A stretch of 64,000 nucleotides of DNA. It comes from Erythrobacter sp. YJ-T3-07. Its GTDB lineage: Bacteria > Pseudomonadota > Alphaproteobacteria > Sphingomonadales > Sphingomonadaceae. A model generated the notes under the pieces. The model saw only the letters and a program-made list of their open reading frames with translations, was not told where the DNA came from and searched no databases. The number at the start of each line of letters is the position of its first letter. Position 1 is the first letter of the stretch. The DNA lies in assembly GCF_015999305.1 (NCBI RefSeq), contig NZ_JAEAGP010000001.1:1612001-1676000 (forward strand), read 5' to 3'. Of this stretch, positions 32,262 to 41,490 are shown piece after piece. The position numbers were made by a program, and so were the translations under genes.

Positions 32262-34622
32262 ATGCGTAGCTCCAAGAGTCATGTCCTGCGTGCCGGTCTG
32301 CTGGCCGGAATCGGTTTCGCAGCCTTCATTGCGGCGCCTGCCATGGCGCAGGATGCGTCCGCCGAGGACGCGATGCCGTATTCGGAGGAGGCACCCGCCG
32401 ATCCCGATCTCAACGTCATCACCGTCACCGCCCGCCGCCGCGAAGAGCGCCTGATCGACGTGCCGATCTCGCTCACGACGCTCAGCGGCGAACAGCTGGA
32501 GGAGCGCGGCGCGGTCGATATTACGGACATCGCCAACTACGCGCCCAACGTGACCCTCGAGGCGAGCCGCGCGACCAATTCGACACTGACGGCTTTCATC
32601 CGCGGCGTTGGCCAGCAGGATCCGGTCTCCGGTTTCGAGCAGGGCGTTGGCGTCTATCTCGACGACGTCTATCTCAACCGCCCGCAGGCCGCGGTGCTTG
32701 AAATCTACGATGTCGAGCGGATCGAAGTGCTGCGCGGCCCGCAGGGCACGCTGTACGGGCGCAACACGATCGGCGGCGCGGTCAAGTATGTCAGCCGTCG
32801 TCTGCCGCAGGAGTTCGCGCTGAAGGCGAAGGCGAGCTACGGCACCTATAACCTGGCGGAAGGCGTGGTCACCGCGTCAACTCCGCTCAACGATCTGATC
32901 CGCGTCGGCGGTTCGGTCGCGCGGCTTTCGCGCGGAGGCTTCGGCGACAATCTGACGCTGGGGACCGAGAACTACAACAAGGACATCTGGGCCGGTCGCG
33001 CCAGCTTCGAAATGGGCGGCTATGGCGAACCGGTGTTCCTGCGCATCCAGGGCGACTACACCAAGGACAAGAGCAATCCGCGCGGCGGCCATCGCCTGAT
33101 CCCGGGCCTTGTGAGCGGTGCGCCCGTTCTGGAAAACGTGTTCGACACGCGCGGCGGGCTCGACGATCCCGAGCAGGAGGTCGAATCCTACGGCCTCTCG
33201 ATGCAGGCGGAAATCGACATGGGAGCAGGGCTAACGCTGCGCTCCATCTCTGCATGGCGCAAGGACGACAGCAGCACGCCGATCGATTTCGACGCGCTGC
33301 CTGCGGTCGATCTGGACGTTCCCGGGCTCTACCAGAACGAGCAGATCAGCCAGGAACTGCAGGTTCTGTACGATAATGGTGGCCCGCTGACCGGGCTGAT
33401 CGGTGCCTATTATCTCGATGCGAGCGCGGACACGCTGTTCGACACGCGCATCTTCACCACGTTTGCCGGTCTGACCGCTTTCACCCAGGCCGATGTCGAT
33501 ACCGAGACATTCGCGATCTTCGGCGATTTTTCGTACGACCTTTCGGAGCAGCTCTCGTTGTCGGTGGGCGGTCGTTACACCTGGGATAACCGGCAGGCGT
33601 CGATCCTGCGCCAGAACTATCTGGGCGGTGGATCGCCGGTATTCGGTGGTGCAGGCGTGCCGTTCGGCGCACCGGGCACCGACTTCGATGGGGAGCGGGA
33701 CTTCAAGAAGTTCACCCCGCGCGCCTCGATCAGCTTCAAGCCCACTCCCGACCACAATATCTACGCCAGCTATTCGAAGGGCTTCAAGGGCGGTGGGTTC
33801 GATCCCCGCGGGGTCGGCTCCAACGCGCCCGATCTGAACGACGACGGCGTGCGGTCGGACGACGAGATCGCCGCGTTCCTCAGCTTCGCACCGGAAGAAG
33901 TCGACAGCTACGAAGTCGGCTACAAGGGCAGCCTGATGAACGGCATGATCAATGTCGCCATCGCGGGGTTCTACGCCGACTACAAGGACGTGCAGATCCC
34001 CGGTTCGGTCGCGTGCGAGGTGAACGGTCTGCCGAACTTCTGCGGTATCGTGTCCAACGCTGGCAAGGCGACTTTCAAGGGCGTCGAGTTCGAAGGGTCG
34101 GCGCGGCTTGGCGCGGGCTTCGTGCTGTCCGGCTCGCTCGGCTATATCGACGCGCAGTACGATGAGTACGTCACCAACATCAACAACAAGCCGACCGACG
34201 TCGCCGACTTCCGCGAGGTGCAGAACACGCCCAAATGGACCGGCAGCGCGACGCTGGCCTATAACGGCGCGATCGGCACGGCCGACCTGTATGCCGGTGC
34301 AACCGTCAGCTACCGCAGCAAGACCTACCAGTTCGAGATTCCCAATCCCTATCTCGATCAGGATGGCTATGCCCTGCTGAGCGCGGATATCGTCTACACC
34401 CTGCCGGGCGACCGGATCACCATCGGGGTCCACGGCAAGAACCTGCTGGACAAGCGGTACAAGACCAGCGGCTACACCTTCGTCGCGACCAATGCGACGA
34501 CCGGCGAGATCATCAATGGCGCGAACGGTTTCCCGATCCCCACGCTAGGGCCGGAAGGCACGCTGACCGCGTTCTACGGCAACCCGCGGGAGGTCTTCGC
34601 GACGATCGGCTTCAAGTTCTGA
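32262..34622 (+). CDS. TonB-dependent outer-membrane receptor
   Basis: A 786-residue outer-membrane barrel for energy-driven uptake of a large ligand. It has a signal peptide (cleavage after AMA, residue 29), a TonB-box-like start (NVITVTARRREERLIDVPIS) and a plug domain (about 60-170, including VEVLRGPQGTLYGRN-type IEVLRGPQGTLYGRNT). The barrel ends in Phe (FATIGFKF). The sequence is of the sphingomonad type often linked to aromatic compounds, siderophores or glycans; the ligand cannot be named. It is divergent from a TetR regulator and followed by a strong terminator. Confidence 0.93.
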   Translation: MRSSKSHVLRAGLLAGIGFAAFIAAPAMAQDASAEDAMPYSEEAPADPDLNVITVTARRREERLIDVPISLTTLSGEQLEERGAVDITDIANYAPNVTLEASRATNSTLTAFIRGVGQQDPVSGFEQGVGVYLDDVYLNRPQAAVLEIYDVERIEVLRGPQGTLYGRNTIGGAVKYVSRRLPQEFALKAKASYGTYNLAEGVVTASTPLNDLIRVGGSVARLSRGGFGDNLTLGTENYNKDIWAGRASFEMGGYGEPVFLRIQGDYTKDKSNPRGGHRLIPGLVSGAPVLENVFDTRGGLDDPEQEVESYGLSMQAEIDMGAGLTLRSISAWRKDDSSTPIDFDALPAVDLDVPGLYQNEQISQELQVLYDNGGPLTGLIGAYYLDASADTLFDTRIFTTFAGLTAFTQADVDTETFAIFGDFSYDLSEQLSLSVGGRYTWDNRQASILRQNYLGGGSPVFGGAGVPFGAPGTDFDGERDFKKFTPRASISFKPTPDHNIYASYSKGFKGGGFDPRGVGSNAPDLNDDGVRSDDEIAAFLSFAPEEVDSYEVGYKGSLMNGMINVAIAGFYADYKDVQIPGSVACEVNGLPNFCGIVSNAGKATFKGVEFEGSARLGAGFVLSGSLGYIDAQYDEYVTNINNKPTDVADFREVQNTPKWTGSATLAYNGAIGTADLYAGATVSYRSKTYQFEIPNPYLDQDGYALLSADIVYTLPGDRITIGVHGKNLLDKRYKTSGYTFVATNATTGEIINGANGFPIPTLGPEGTLTAFYGNPREVFATIGFKF

Positions 34623-34647
34623 TCCAGCCTACAGGGCGACACAGAAA

Positions 34648-34687
34648 AGGGGCGCGCCTTCCATGCGAAAGCGCGCCCCTCTCTTTT
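34648..34687. terminator. Intrinsic terminator between receptor and peroxiredoxin
   Basis: The arms AGGGGCGCGC (34648-34657) and GCGCGCCCCT (34671-34680) pair perfectly with a 13-base loop. CTCTTTTC follows on the plus strand and an A-run precedes it, so it can serve both convergent genes. Confidence 0.85.
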
Positions 34688-34703
34688 CGGGATTTGCCGG
34701 AGC

Positions 34704-35186
34704 CTAAAGCTGGCCGAGCATGTGCTCCGCGCTGGAAACGCTGAAGTCGCCCGGCTTTTCGACGTTGAGCTTGCGCACCTGGCCGTCGTCCACCAGCATC
34801 GAATAGCGCTGGCTGCGCTGGCCCATGCCGAAGCTCGACCCGTCCATCGTCAGGCCGACCGCTTCAGCGAAATCGCCATTGCCGTCCGCCAGCATGGTCA
34901 CATCCTTGCTGCCGTCGGCCTTCTGCCAGGCGCCCATCACGAAGGCGTCGTTGACCGAGATGCAGGCGATCTCGTCGACACCCTTGGCCTTCAATTCGTC
35001 CGCCTTTTCGGCGAAGCCGGGCAGGTGCTTGGCCGAGCAGGTCGGGGTGAAGGCACCGGGCACCGCGAACAGCGCAACCTTGCGGCCGGCGAAGTAATCG
35101 CGGCTGTCGACCTGTTCGGGGCCGTTTTCGGTGACCTTGGTCAGGGTGACCTGCGGGATCGTGTCGCCTTCGGAAATCTTCATCAT
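34704..35186 (-). CDS. Peroxiredoxin (Prx5 type)
   Basis: A thiol peroxidase of 160 residues that reduces hydrogen peroxide and organic peroxides. It begins KISEGDTIPQV and has the peroxidatic Cys in VPGAFTPTCSAKHLPGF (near residue 49), the Prx5/AhpE-like PrxV pattern. RYSMLVDDGQV and the C-terminal SSAEHML are typical. Two ATG codons are adjacent (35186, 35183) and AAGGA lies just upstream. The reductant is not encoded here, though glutaredoxin or thioredoxin from this window would fit. Confidence 0.92.
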   Translation of the reverse strand: MMKISEGDTIPQVTLTKVTENGPEQVDSRDYFAGRKVALFAVPGAFTPTCSAKHLPGFAEKADELKAKGVDEIACISVNDAFVMGAWQKADGSKDVTMLADGNGDFAEAVGLTMDGSSFGMGQRSQRYSMLVDDGQVRKLNVEKPGDFSVSSAEHMLGQL

Positions 35187-35381
35187 CTGTATCCTTCGCG
35201 GTGTGAGTCGTGGAGCGCTGTGTGGCGCGGTCGGAGGCTTCGGGCAATCCTGAAGGGATCGGCGCGCGCGCAACCGCGTTCATCAGACATACGGCCCGGC
35301 AGCGCATTCTTTCCCGTTTGCGCGCTTTTCGTCGCACGCAAAGAATTTTCGGGCGCATTGCCCGGCGCACATCGCTTGCAG
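35187..35381. other. Intergenic stretch between peroxiredoxin and ahcY
   Basis: Together with the operator and ahcY leader this forms a 318-bp gap without a protein gene. Promoters for both divergent genes should lie here, but I see no sequence matching a consensus well enough to mark. No RNA gene was recognised. Confidence 0.4.
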
Positions 35382-35401
35382 ATATAAAGAAGTCTTTATA
35401 T
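35382..35401. promoter_or_regulatory. 20-bp palindrome upstream of ahcY, SahR-like operator
   Basis: ATATAAAGAAGTCTTTATAT has perfect 9-bp arms around a 2-base centre. It lies about 100 bp before the ahcY start. ArsR-family regulators of S-adenosylhomocysteine recycling (SahR) are known to act on AT-rich palindromes of this kind in proteobacteria. The exact match to that consensus is from memory and unverified. Confidence 0.6.
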
Positions 35402-35504
35402 GGGCCGTATCAATCTGCGCGGCACCCCAACGCCCGCAACGGACCATTCCCCGGGTTCCCTGCGCCTTCAAGGGCGTATGCCCATCAAACCCAAAGGAGC
35501 TAGC

Positions 35505-36896
35505 ATGGCTACCCCCGCAAATATCATCGCAGACATCGGCCTGGCAGACTACGGCCGCAAGGAAATCGCGATCGCCGAAACCGAAATGCCCGGCCTGATG
35601 GCGCTGCGCGAACAGTATGGCGACAGCAAGCCGCTCAAGGGCGCTAAGATCGCCGGTTCGCTGCACATGACGATCCAGACCGCGGTGCTGATCGAAACGC
35701 TGGTCGCGCTCGGCGCGGACGTGCGCTGGACCACCTGCAACATCTATTCGACGCAGGACCACGCCGCCGCCGCGATCGCCGACCAGGGCATCCCGGTATT
35801 CGCCGTGAAGGGCGAAACGCTGGCCGAATACTGGGATTACGTCGCGCACATCTTCGACTGGGGTGACGAGCCCTGCAACATGATCCTCGACGATGGCGGC
35901 GATGCCACCATGTTCGCGCTGTGGGGCGCGCGGCTGGAAGAGGGCGAGGAAATGCCCGCGCCGACCAACGAGGAAGAGCGCGAAATGCAGCGCGCCCTCA
36001 AGGCATTCATCGAGCGCAAGCCCGGCTACCTGACCAAGACGGTCGAAACCATTCGCGGCGTTTCGGAAGAAACCACCACCGGCGTCAACCGGCTCTACCA
36101 GCTGTCGAAGGCGGGCAAGCTGCCGTTCCCGGCGATCAACGTGAACGACAGCGTCACCAAGTCGAAGTTCGACAACAAGTACGGCTGCAAGGAATCGCTG
36201 GTCGACGGCATTCGTCGCGGCACCGACGTGATGATGGCCGGCAAGGTTGCCTGCGTCGCGGGCTACGGCGATGTCGGCAAGGGTTCGGCAGCCTCGCTTT
36301 CCGGGGCCGGCGCGCGCGTGATGGTCACCGAAATCGACCCGATCTGCGCGCTGCAGGCGGCGATGGACGGCTATGAAGTCGTGACCATGGACGAGGCGAC
36401 CAAGCGCGCCGACATCTTCGTCACTACCACCGGCAACAAGGACGTGATCACCGTCGATCACATGCGCGCCATGAAGGACATGGCGATCGTCGGTAACATC
36501 GGCCACTTCGATAACGAGATCCAGGTCGAAGGCCTGGCCAACATGAAGTGGACCGAGATCAAGCCGCAGGTCGACATGGTCGAATTCCCCGATGGCAAGC
36601 GCATCCTGCTGCTGTCGAAGGGCCGCCTCCTGAACCTCGGCAACGCGACCGGCCACCCCAGCTTCGTGATGAGCGCCAGCTTCACCAACCAGGTGCTCGC
36701 CCAGATCGAACTGTTCACCAAGGCCGGTGAATACGAGAACTCGGTCCACGTGCTGCCCAAGCACCTCGACGAAGAGGTCGCCGCGCTCCACCTCGCCAAG
36801 CTCAATGTGCAGCTGACCGAGCTGAGCAAGGAACAGGCCGACTACATCGGCGTGTCGCAGGAAGGCCCCTTCAAGCCCGAGCATTATCGCTACTAA
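35505..36896 (+). CDS. ahcY: Adenosylhomocysteinase
   Basis: Hydrolyses S-adenosylhomocysteine to adenosine and homocysteine, relieving inhibition of methyltransferases. The 463-residue NAD-dependent enzyme has the [17 protein letters not shown] segment, the NAD-binding [16 protein letters not shown] and the C-terminal [16 protein letters not shown] precedes the ATG at 35505; the frame is open further upstream to 35400 but that part is leader. A palindrome upstream suggests control by cellular SAH. It is followed by divL. Confidence 0.97.
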   Translation: MATPANIIADIGLADYGRKEIAIAETEMPGLMALREQYGDSKPLKGAKIAGSLHMTIQTAVLIETLVALGADVRWTTCNIYSTQDHAAAAIADQGIPVFAVKGETLAEYWDYVAHIFDWGDEPCNMILDDGGDATMFALWGARLEEGEEMPAPTNEEEREMQRALKAFIERKPGYLTKTVETIRGVSEETTTGVNRLYQLSKAGKLPFPAINVNDSVTKSKFDNKYGCKESLVDGIRRGTDVMMAGKVACVAGYGDVGKGSAASLSGAGARVMVTEIDPICALQAAMDGYEVVTMDEATKRADIFVTTTGNKDVITVDHMRAMKDMAIVGNIGHFDNEIQVEGLANMKWTEIKPQVDMVEFPDGKRILLLSKGRLLNLGNATGHPSFVMSASFTNQVLAQIELFTKAGEYENSVHVLPKHLDEEVAALHLAKLNVQLTELSKEQADYIGVSQEGPFKPEHYRY

Positions 36897-36911
36897 GCCA
36901 GCGATCATCTC

Positions 36912-36975
36912 ACGGGCGGGGAAACTCGCCCGTCTTGCAGGCCCGGCGTGGTTGCCAAGCGACCATTGCCGGGCC
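36912..36975 (+). terminator. Two tandem hairpins between ahcY and divL
   Basis: The first hairpin pairs ACGGGCG (36912-36918) with CGCCCGT (36927-36933) and is followed by CTTGC. The second pairs GGCCCGGC (36940-36947) with GCCGGGCC (36968-36975). Neither has a long T-run, so they may only attenuate read-through or stabilise the ahcY transcript. Confidence 0.45.
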
Positions 36976-36987
36976 TAGCTGATTCTC

Positions 36988-39342
36988 ATGGACCTAGGCT
37001 CAACCGCGCTGGCACTGCTCGGCCTATTGCTGGCGGCGTGGACCGCTGCTGCGGCGTGGCTGATGATCGCCGCCGCCTCGCGTTCGCGCGGGGCCGAGGC
37101 CGCGCGCCGCAATGCCAAGCGGATGGCACGCCTGCTGGACGAGGCACCTGCCGCCGCGCTGGTCGTGCGCAGCGACGGGCGGCTGGAAGGCAGCGACCGG
37201 CTGGCCCACTGGCTCGGCTTCGATCAGCTGCCGCAGTTCATCAGCGAACTGGCCAAATATCCCGACCGCGGCCTGAGCCGTGAACAGCTCGACGAGCTGA
37301 CGCAGAAGGTCCGCCTCGCGCAGAAATCCGCCGCGCCGTTCCGTATGGCGGTGACGTTGCCCGGCTCTTCGCGCAGCCTTGCCCTGCGCGGCAGCCTCGC
37401 CGATCCGCAGGTCTCGCCCGCGGGCGCAGCGCTGATCTGGGTGTTCGATTTCAGCGAGAGCGAGCTGGAACTCGGCCGAATGCGCAAGGAAGCCGCGCGC
37501 GCCCGGTCCGATTTCGCAGCGCTGGTCGGCCTGATCGAGGCCGCGCCCACGCCGATGTGGTTCCGCAATGCCGATATGGAGCTGCAACTGGTCAACAAGG
37601 CCTATGTCGCAGCCGTGGGTGCCGATGACGCGCAAAGCGTGATCGACCAGCAGATCGAGCTGGTCGAAGCGGTCGACGGTGAGCCGCCGGCCGAGATCGC
37701 GCGGCAGGCGGCGCAAAGCGGCGCGCCGATCGAACGGGTCGTCTCGGTCACGAATGTGGACGGGATGCGGCGGCGCTTTCGTGTGTCCGACCTGCCGCTG
37801 GCCGAGGAAGGCGTCGCCGGTTACGCGGTCGATATTCAGGAACAGGAAGATCTGGCCCGCGAACACCGCGCCTATCGCGAGGCACAGCGGTCCATGCTCG
37901 ATCGTCTCTCGGTCGGCGTGGCACAGTTCGACGACCAGCGACGGCTCACCTTCGCCAACCAGCCGTTCCGTCGCCTGCTGGGCGTGCGCCCGGGCGCCAG
38001 CGGGCTGGGCACGCCGTTCGAACGCCTGCTCAGCGATGCGCGCGACGAAGGCCGCCTGCCCGAGGTGCGCGACTTCCCCAGCTGGCGAAAGGATCGCATG
38101 GCCTGGTTCGAGGCGGGCGATACTCAGGAGGAAGACTGGCCGCTGTCCGACGGCACGCACCTGCAGGTGGTCGGCCAGCCGATGCCCGATGGCGGGCTCG
38201 CCCTGATCCTCGAAGACCGGACCGAACAGCTGAGCCTGGCGGCCAATCGCGACACGCTGCTGCGCACGCGCACCGCCATGCTCGACAGCCTGTTCGAAGC
38301 GCTCGCGGTGTTCGCGCCCGACGGCCGCCTGCAATTGTGGAACCACAGCTTCCCCGAGACCTGGGGACTGGAACCCGATGCGCTGGACGAACACCCCTCG
38401 GTCGATGCGCTGCTCGGCCTGATCCAGCCCAATCTCGCCCGGCCCAAGCAGGCCAAGGGCGTGGGCGAGGTAATCCGCTCCGCCACGCTCGACCGCAAGG
38501 AGCGGGCCGGGCGGCTCCAGCTGGCAGACGGGCGGACGATCGAATTTGCCGGCATTCCGCTGCCCGATGGCAACGGCCTGCTGACCACGCTGGACGTGAC
38601 CGCGAACGAACAGGCCGAAACCGCGCTGCGCGACCGCGCCGAGGCGCTGGAGCAGGCGGACAAGGTAAAGACCCGCTTCCTCGCCAACATGTCCTACGAA
38701 TTCCGCACGCCGTTGACCTCGATCGGCGGCTTTGCCGAGCTGTTGCAGGCCGAGGTCGCCGGGCCGCTGAGCGATGGCGCGAAGGAATATGTCTCCGCGA
38801 TCATCGAATCGGTCGCACGGCTGACCGACCAGGTCGAAAACGTGCTCGACCTGTCGCAGAGCGAGGCCGGGCTCCTGCCCATCGCGCGGCGCGAATTGTC
38901 GCTGCTGGCCTTCGTCACCGGCGTGGCCCGGGCGCGCGAGGATGTGATCGAGGCGAAGTCGATCACGCTCGACCTGCGCGGCAGCCAGGCGCTCAAATTG
39001 CAGGCCGATCCGCGCCAGCTGGGCCGTGCGATCGGGCAATTGCTCGACAATGCGATCGAGGCGTCTGGCGAGAAGGGCCGCATTCTGGTCGATCTGGCGA
39101 AGCAGGATGGCGGGGTGCGGATTGTGATCTCGGATAATGGCCGCGGGATGGACGAGAACGAGCTGGCGCTGGCGCTCGACGGGATGCGCTCGGCGAGCGA
39201 GGGCGGGGCGGAGGCGACCCGGCGGCAGGGGCTCGGCCTGCCGCTCGCCAGGCAGCTGATCGAGGCGCATGGCGGGCGCTTCGATATCCATTCCGAAAAG
39301 CGCATCGGCACCAGCGTGAGCCTGTGGTTGCCGCTGGCATGA
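36988..39342 (+). CDS. divL: DivL-type tyrosine pseudo-histidine kinase
   Basis: In Caulobacter DivL reads the phosphorylation state of DivK and steers the CckA-CtrA cell-cycle relay without being a classical kinase. This 784-residue protein has one N-terminal membrane helix (about 5-27), three PAS-like regions (about 180-290, 300-410, 430-540), a dimerisation domain and an HATPase domain (about 670-784: DNAIEASGEKG, SDNGRGMDE, GLGLPLARQL). The H-box reads MSYEFRTPL, with Tyr570 in place of His, as in Caulobacter DivL (Tyr550). It is also followed by tsaE, as in other alphaproteobacteria. Confidence 0.9.
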   Translation: MDLGSTALALLGLLLAAWTAAAAWLMIAAASRSRGAEAARRNAKRMARLLDEAPAAALVVRSDGRLEGSDRLAHWLGFDQLPQFISELAKYPDRGLSREQLDELTQKVRLAQKSAAPFRMAVTLPGSSRSLALRGSLADPQVSPAGAALIWVFDFSESELELGRMRKEAARARSDFAALVGLIEAAPTPMWFRNADMELQLVNKAYVAAVGADDAQSVIDQQIELVEAVDGEPPAEIARQAAQSGAPIERVVSVTNVDGMRRRFRVSDLPLAEEGVAGYAVDIQEQEDLAREHRAYREAQRSMLDRLSVGVAQFDDQRRLTFANQPFRRLLGVRPGASGLGTPFERLLSDARDEGRLPEVRDFPSWRKDRMAWFEAGDTQEEDWPLSDGTHLQVVGQPMPDGGLALILEDRTEQLSLAANRDTLLRTRTAMLDSLFEALAVFAPDGRLQLWNHSFPETWGLEPDALDEHPSVDALLGLIQPNLARPKQAKGVGEVIRSATLDRKERAGRLQLADGRTIEFAGIPLPDGNGLLTTLDVTANEQAETALRDRAEALEQADKVKTRFLANMSYEFRTPLTSIGGFAELLQAEVAGPLSDGAKEYVSAIIESVARLTDQVENVLDLSQSEAGLLPIARRELSLLAFVTGVARAREDVIEAKSITLDLRGSQALKLQADPRQLGRAIGQLLDNAIEASGEKGRILVDLAKQDGGVRIVISDNGRGMDENELALALDGMRSASEGGAEATRRQGLGLPLARQLIEAHGGRFDIHSEKRIGTSVSLWLPLA

Positions 39343-39797
39343 CGCGGACAATGATCGACCTGCCCGATCTCGCGGCGATGGAGGCGCTGGGCGCGCGGAT
39401 CGCGGCCAACATGCGCCCCGGCGACGTGATCGCGCTGTCCGGTCCGCTGGGCGCGGGCAAGACCACGCTCGCCCGTGCGATCCTGCGCGCGGCGGGTCAC
39501 GCGGGCGAAGTCCCATCGCCGACCTTCACCCTGATCGAGATGTACGAGGCGCTCCAGCCGCCGGTCGCGCACGCCGATTTCTACCGCCTCGAAGACCCTG
39601 CCGAGGTCGAGGAACTGGGCCTCGACGATTATCGCGAGGGCTCGGTGCTGATCGCCGAATGGCCCGAACGCGCGGGCGGCTTCGCGCACGAGCCCGCCTG
39701 CCTCTCCATCGACGTATCTTTCGCGGGGGCAAATGCGCAAGCCGGTCGCAAGGCGATTGTCGAAGGCGGGGCAGATTGGCTAGGACGCGCGCCATGA
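39339..39797 (+). CDS. tsaE: tRNA threonylcarbamoyladenosine biosynthesis protein TsaE
   Basis: The ATPase partner of TsaB and TsaD in making t6A37 on ANN-decoding tRNAs. The 152-residue protein has a Walker A motif SGPLGAGKTTLARAIL (near residue 33), the PSPTFTLIEMYE segment and HADFYRLEDPAEVEELG. The ATG at 39339 overlaps the divL stop (ATGA), and its stop overlaps amgK in the same way. It is therefore part of a coupled series. Confidence 0.95.
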   Translation: MTRTMIDLPDLAAMEALGARIAANMRPGDVIALSGPLGAGKTTLARAILRAAGHAGEVPSPTFTLIEMYEALQPPVAHADFYRLEDPAEVEELGLDDYREGSVLIAEWPERAGGFAHEPACLSIDVSFAGANAQAGRKAIVEGGADWLGRAP

Positions 39798-40777
39798 CGA
39801 CATTGCCTGACGGTATTCACGACTTCCTCGGCGCGGCAGGCTGGGCCGGGGCGCAGATCGCTCCGCTGACCGGCGATGCCAGTTTCCGCCGCTATTTCCG
39901 GCTCCACCATGAAGGCAAGAGCGCGATGCTGATGCACGCGCCCCCGCCGGAGGAGCCGCGCGAGTTCCTGCATGTCGGGCGCTGGCTGCTCGACCAGCAG
40001 ATCCGCGCGCCGCAGATCTATGCCGAGGATCTCGACAATGGCTGGGTGCTGATCGAGGATTTCGGCGATGCGCGGATGCGCGACTGGCTGGACGAAAATC
40101 CGGCCGCCGAGGACGAGGCCTATGCCGCCGCGATCGACACGCTCGCCGATCTGCACCGCAAGCCCGCCGGGCCTTTCCCGCCCTATGACGAGGAAACCTA
40201 CCTGCGCGAGGCGCAGCTGTTCACGCAGTGGTATTGCCCGGCGCTGGGGCTGGAAGTCGACAGCGACGGGTTCGACGCTGCCTGGCGCGAAGTGCTCGCC
40301 CCGCTGGCTGCGAACCAGCAGCCCGGCGTGACCGTGCTGCGCGACTATCACGCGGAAAACATCATGCTGCTCGCGCCCGATAGCGGTGCGGGCAGTCAGG
40401 GCGTGATCGATTTTCAGGACGCGCTGGTCGGCCACCCGGCCTACGATCTTGTCTCCCTGCTGCAGGATGCGCGCCGCGATGTGACGCCCGAACTGGAGGC
40501 GCGGATGCTCGCCCGCTATCGCGAATGTACCGATTGCGGCGACGAGTTCGATGCCGATTACGCACGGCTAGGCGCGCAGCGGAACACAAAGATCGTCGGC
40601 ATCTTCGCGCGCCTGAACGAGCGTGACGGCAAGCCGCGCTACCTCGCCCTGATCCCGCGCGTGTGGGAGGCGCTGGAGCGCGATCTGGCGCACCCCGCGC
40701 TGGCTCCGGTGGCGCAGTGGTTCGAGACCAACATCCCGGCCGATCTGCGCGCGCGCAACGGAGCGCTGGAGGCATGA
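39794..40777 (+). CDS. amgK: N-acetylmuramate/N-acetylglucosamine kinase
   Basis: Phosphorylates MurNAc at the anomeric carbon in the peptidoglycan recycling route that bypasses early UDP-MurNAc synthesis. The 327-residue aminoglycoside-phosphotransferase-fold protein has GDASFRRYFRL near its start, the catalytic loop LRDYHAENIML and the metal-binding VIDFQDALVGHPAYDL. The next gene is murU, which supports AmgK over a generic phosphotransferase. Starts and stops overlap on both sides (ATGA). Confidence 0.92.
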   Translation: MTTLPDGIHDFLGAAGWAGAQIAPLTGDASFRRYFRLHHEGKSAMLMHAPPPEEPREFLHVGRWLLDQQIRAPQIYAEDLDNGWVLIEDFGDARMRDWLDENPAAEDEAYAAAIDTLADLHRKPAGPFPPYDEETYLREAQLFTQWYCPALGLEVDSDGFDAAWREVLAPLAANQQPGVTVLRDYHAENIMLLAPDSGAGSQGVIDFQDALVGHPAYDLVSLLQDARRDVTPELEARMLARYRECTDCGDEFDADYARLGAQRNTKIVGIFARLNERDGKPRYLALIPRVWEALERDLAHPALAPVAQWFETNIPADLRARNGALEA

Positions 40778-41490
40778 GCAGCCTCGCGTCCGATACCGCG
40801 ATGGTGATGGCGGCAGGGCTGGGCAAGCGGATGCGTCCGCTGACCGCAACCATGCCCAAGCCGATGGTCCGCGTCGCGGGCAAGCCGCTGATCGACCATA
40901 CGCTGGACCGGCTGGCCGATGCGGGCGTCGCGCGCGCAGTGGTCAATGTCCATTACCTGGCCGACGCGCTGGAGGCGCATGTGACCGGGCGGTCAACCCC
41001 GAAGGTGACCATCTCGGACGAGCGAGACGGGCTGCTCGAAACCGGCGGCGGGATGATCAAGGCGCAGGGCCTGCTGCCCGATCCGTTCTTCTGCCTGAAC
41101 TCGGACAACATCTGGCTCGACGGGCCGCGCAACGCCTTTGCCGATCTTTCGATGCTGTGGGATGCGGAGCGGATGGACGCGCTGGTGCTGGTGGTGCCGC
41201 ACAAGCGCGCCGCCAATTTCGACGGGCCGGGCGATTTCCATCTCGATGCGGCGGGCAAGGTCTCGCGCCGCCAGCCGGGGCGCATCGCACCCTTCATCTA
41301 CACCGGCATACAGCTGGTTTCCCATCGCCTGCTGCGCGATGCGCCCGAGGGCAAGTTCTCGACCAACATCCTGTGGAACCGCGCGATCGAGGAAGGGCGA
41401 CTGTTCGGCCTGCCGTTCACCGGCGACTGGTTCGAGGTCGGCACGCCGCAGGCGATCCGCCCGACCGAGGAGGCGCTGTCGCGTGGCTGA
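40774..41490 (+). CDS. murU: N-acetylmuramate alpha-1-phosphate uridylyltransferase
   Basis: Turns MurNAc-1-phosphate into UDP-MurNAc, completing the recycling started by AmgK. The 238-residue nucleotidyltransferase has the signature VMAAGLGKRMRPLTATMPKP (residues 10-29), GLLETGGGMIKA and FFCLNSDNIW. The C-terminal FSTNILWNRA and WFEVGTPQAI segments are typical. Its ATG overlaps the amgK stop. The pair would also lower dependence on the fosfomycin target MurA, as known for other bacteria with this route. Confidence 0.93.
   Translation: MSSLASDTAMVMAAGLGKRMRPLTATMPKPMVRVAGKPLIDHTLDRLADAGVARAVVNVHYLADALEAHVTGRSTPKVTISDERDGLLETGGGMIKAQGLLPDPFFCLNSDNIWLDGPRNAFADLSMLWDAERMDALVLVVPHKRAANFDGPGDFHLDAAGKVSRRQPGRIAPFIYTGIQLVSHRLLRDAPEGKFSTNILWNRAIEEGRLFGLPFTGDWFEVGTPQAIRPTEEALSRG

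Noticed and set aside
35402..35504. A SAM- or SAH-binding riboswitch in the ahcY leader
   Set aside because: I looked for the conserved cores of SAH and SAM-II elements and did not recognise them; only a small GGGC-GTAT-GCCC hairpin is visible, and the palindrome upstream explains regulation better.
39659..39793. An upstream extension of amgK by 45 codons
   Set aside because: It overlaps tsaE out of frame, and the ATGA overlap at 39794 gives the proper N-terminus.
41138..41482. An apparent 115-residue N-terminal extension of addB
   Set aside because: It lies in another frame of murU; the GTG at 41483 gives the family N-terminus and a short overlap, so the extension is an open-frame artefact.
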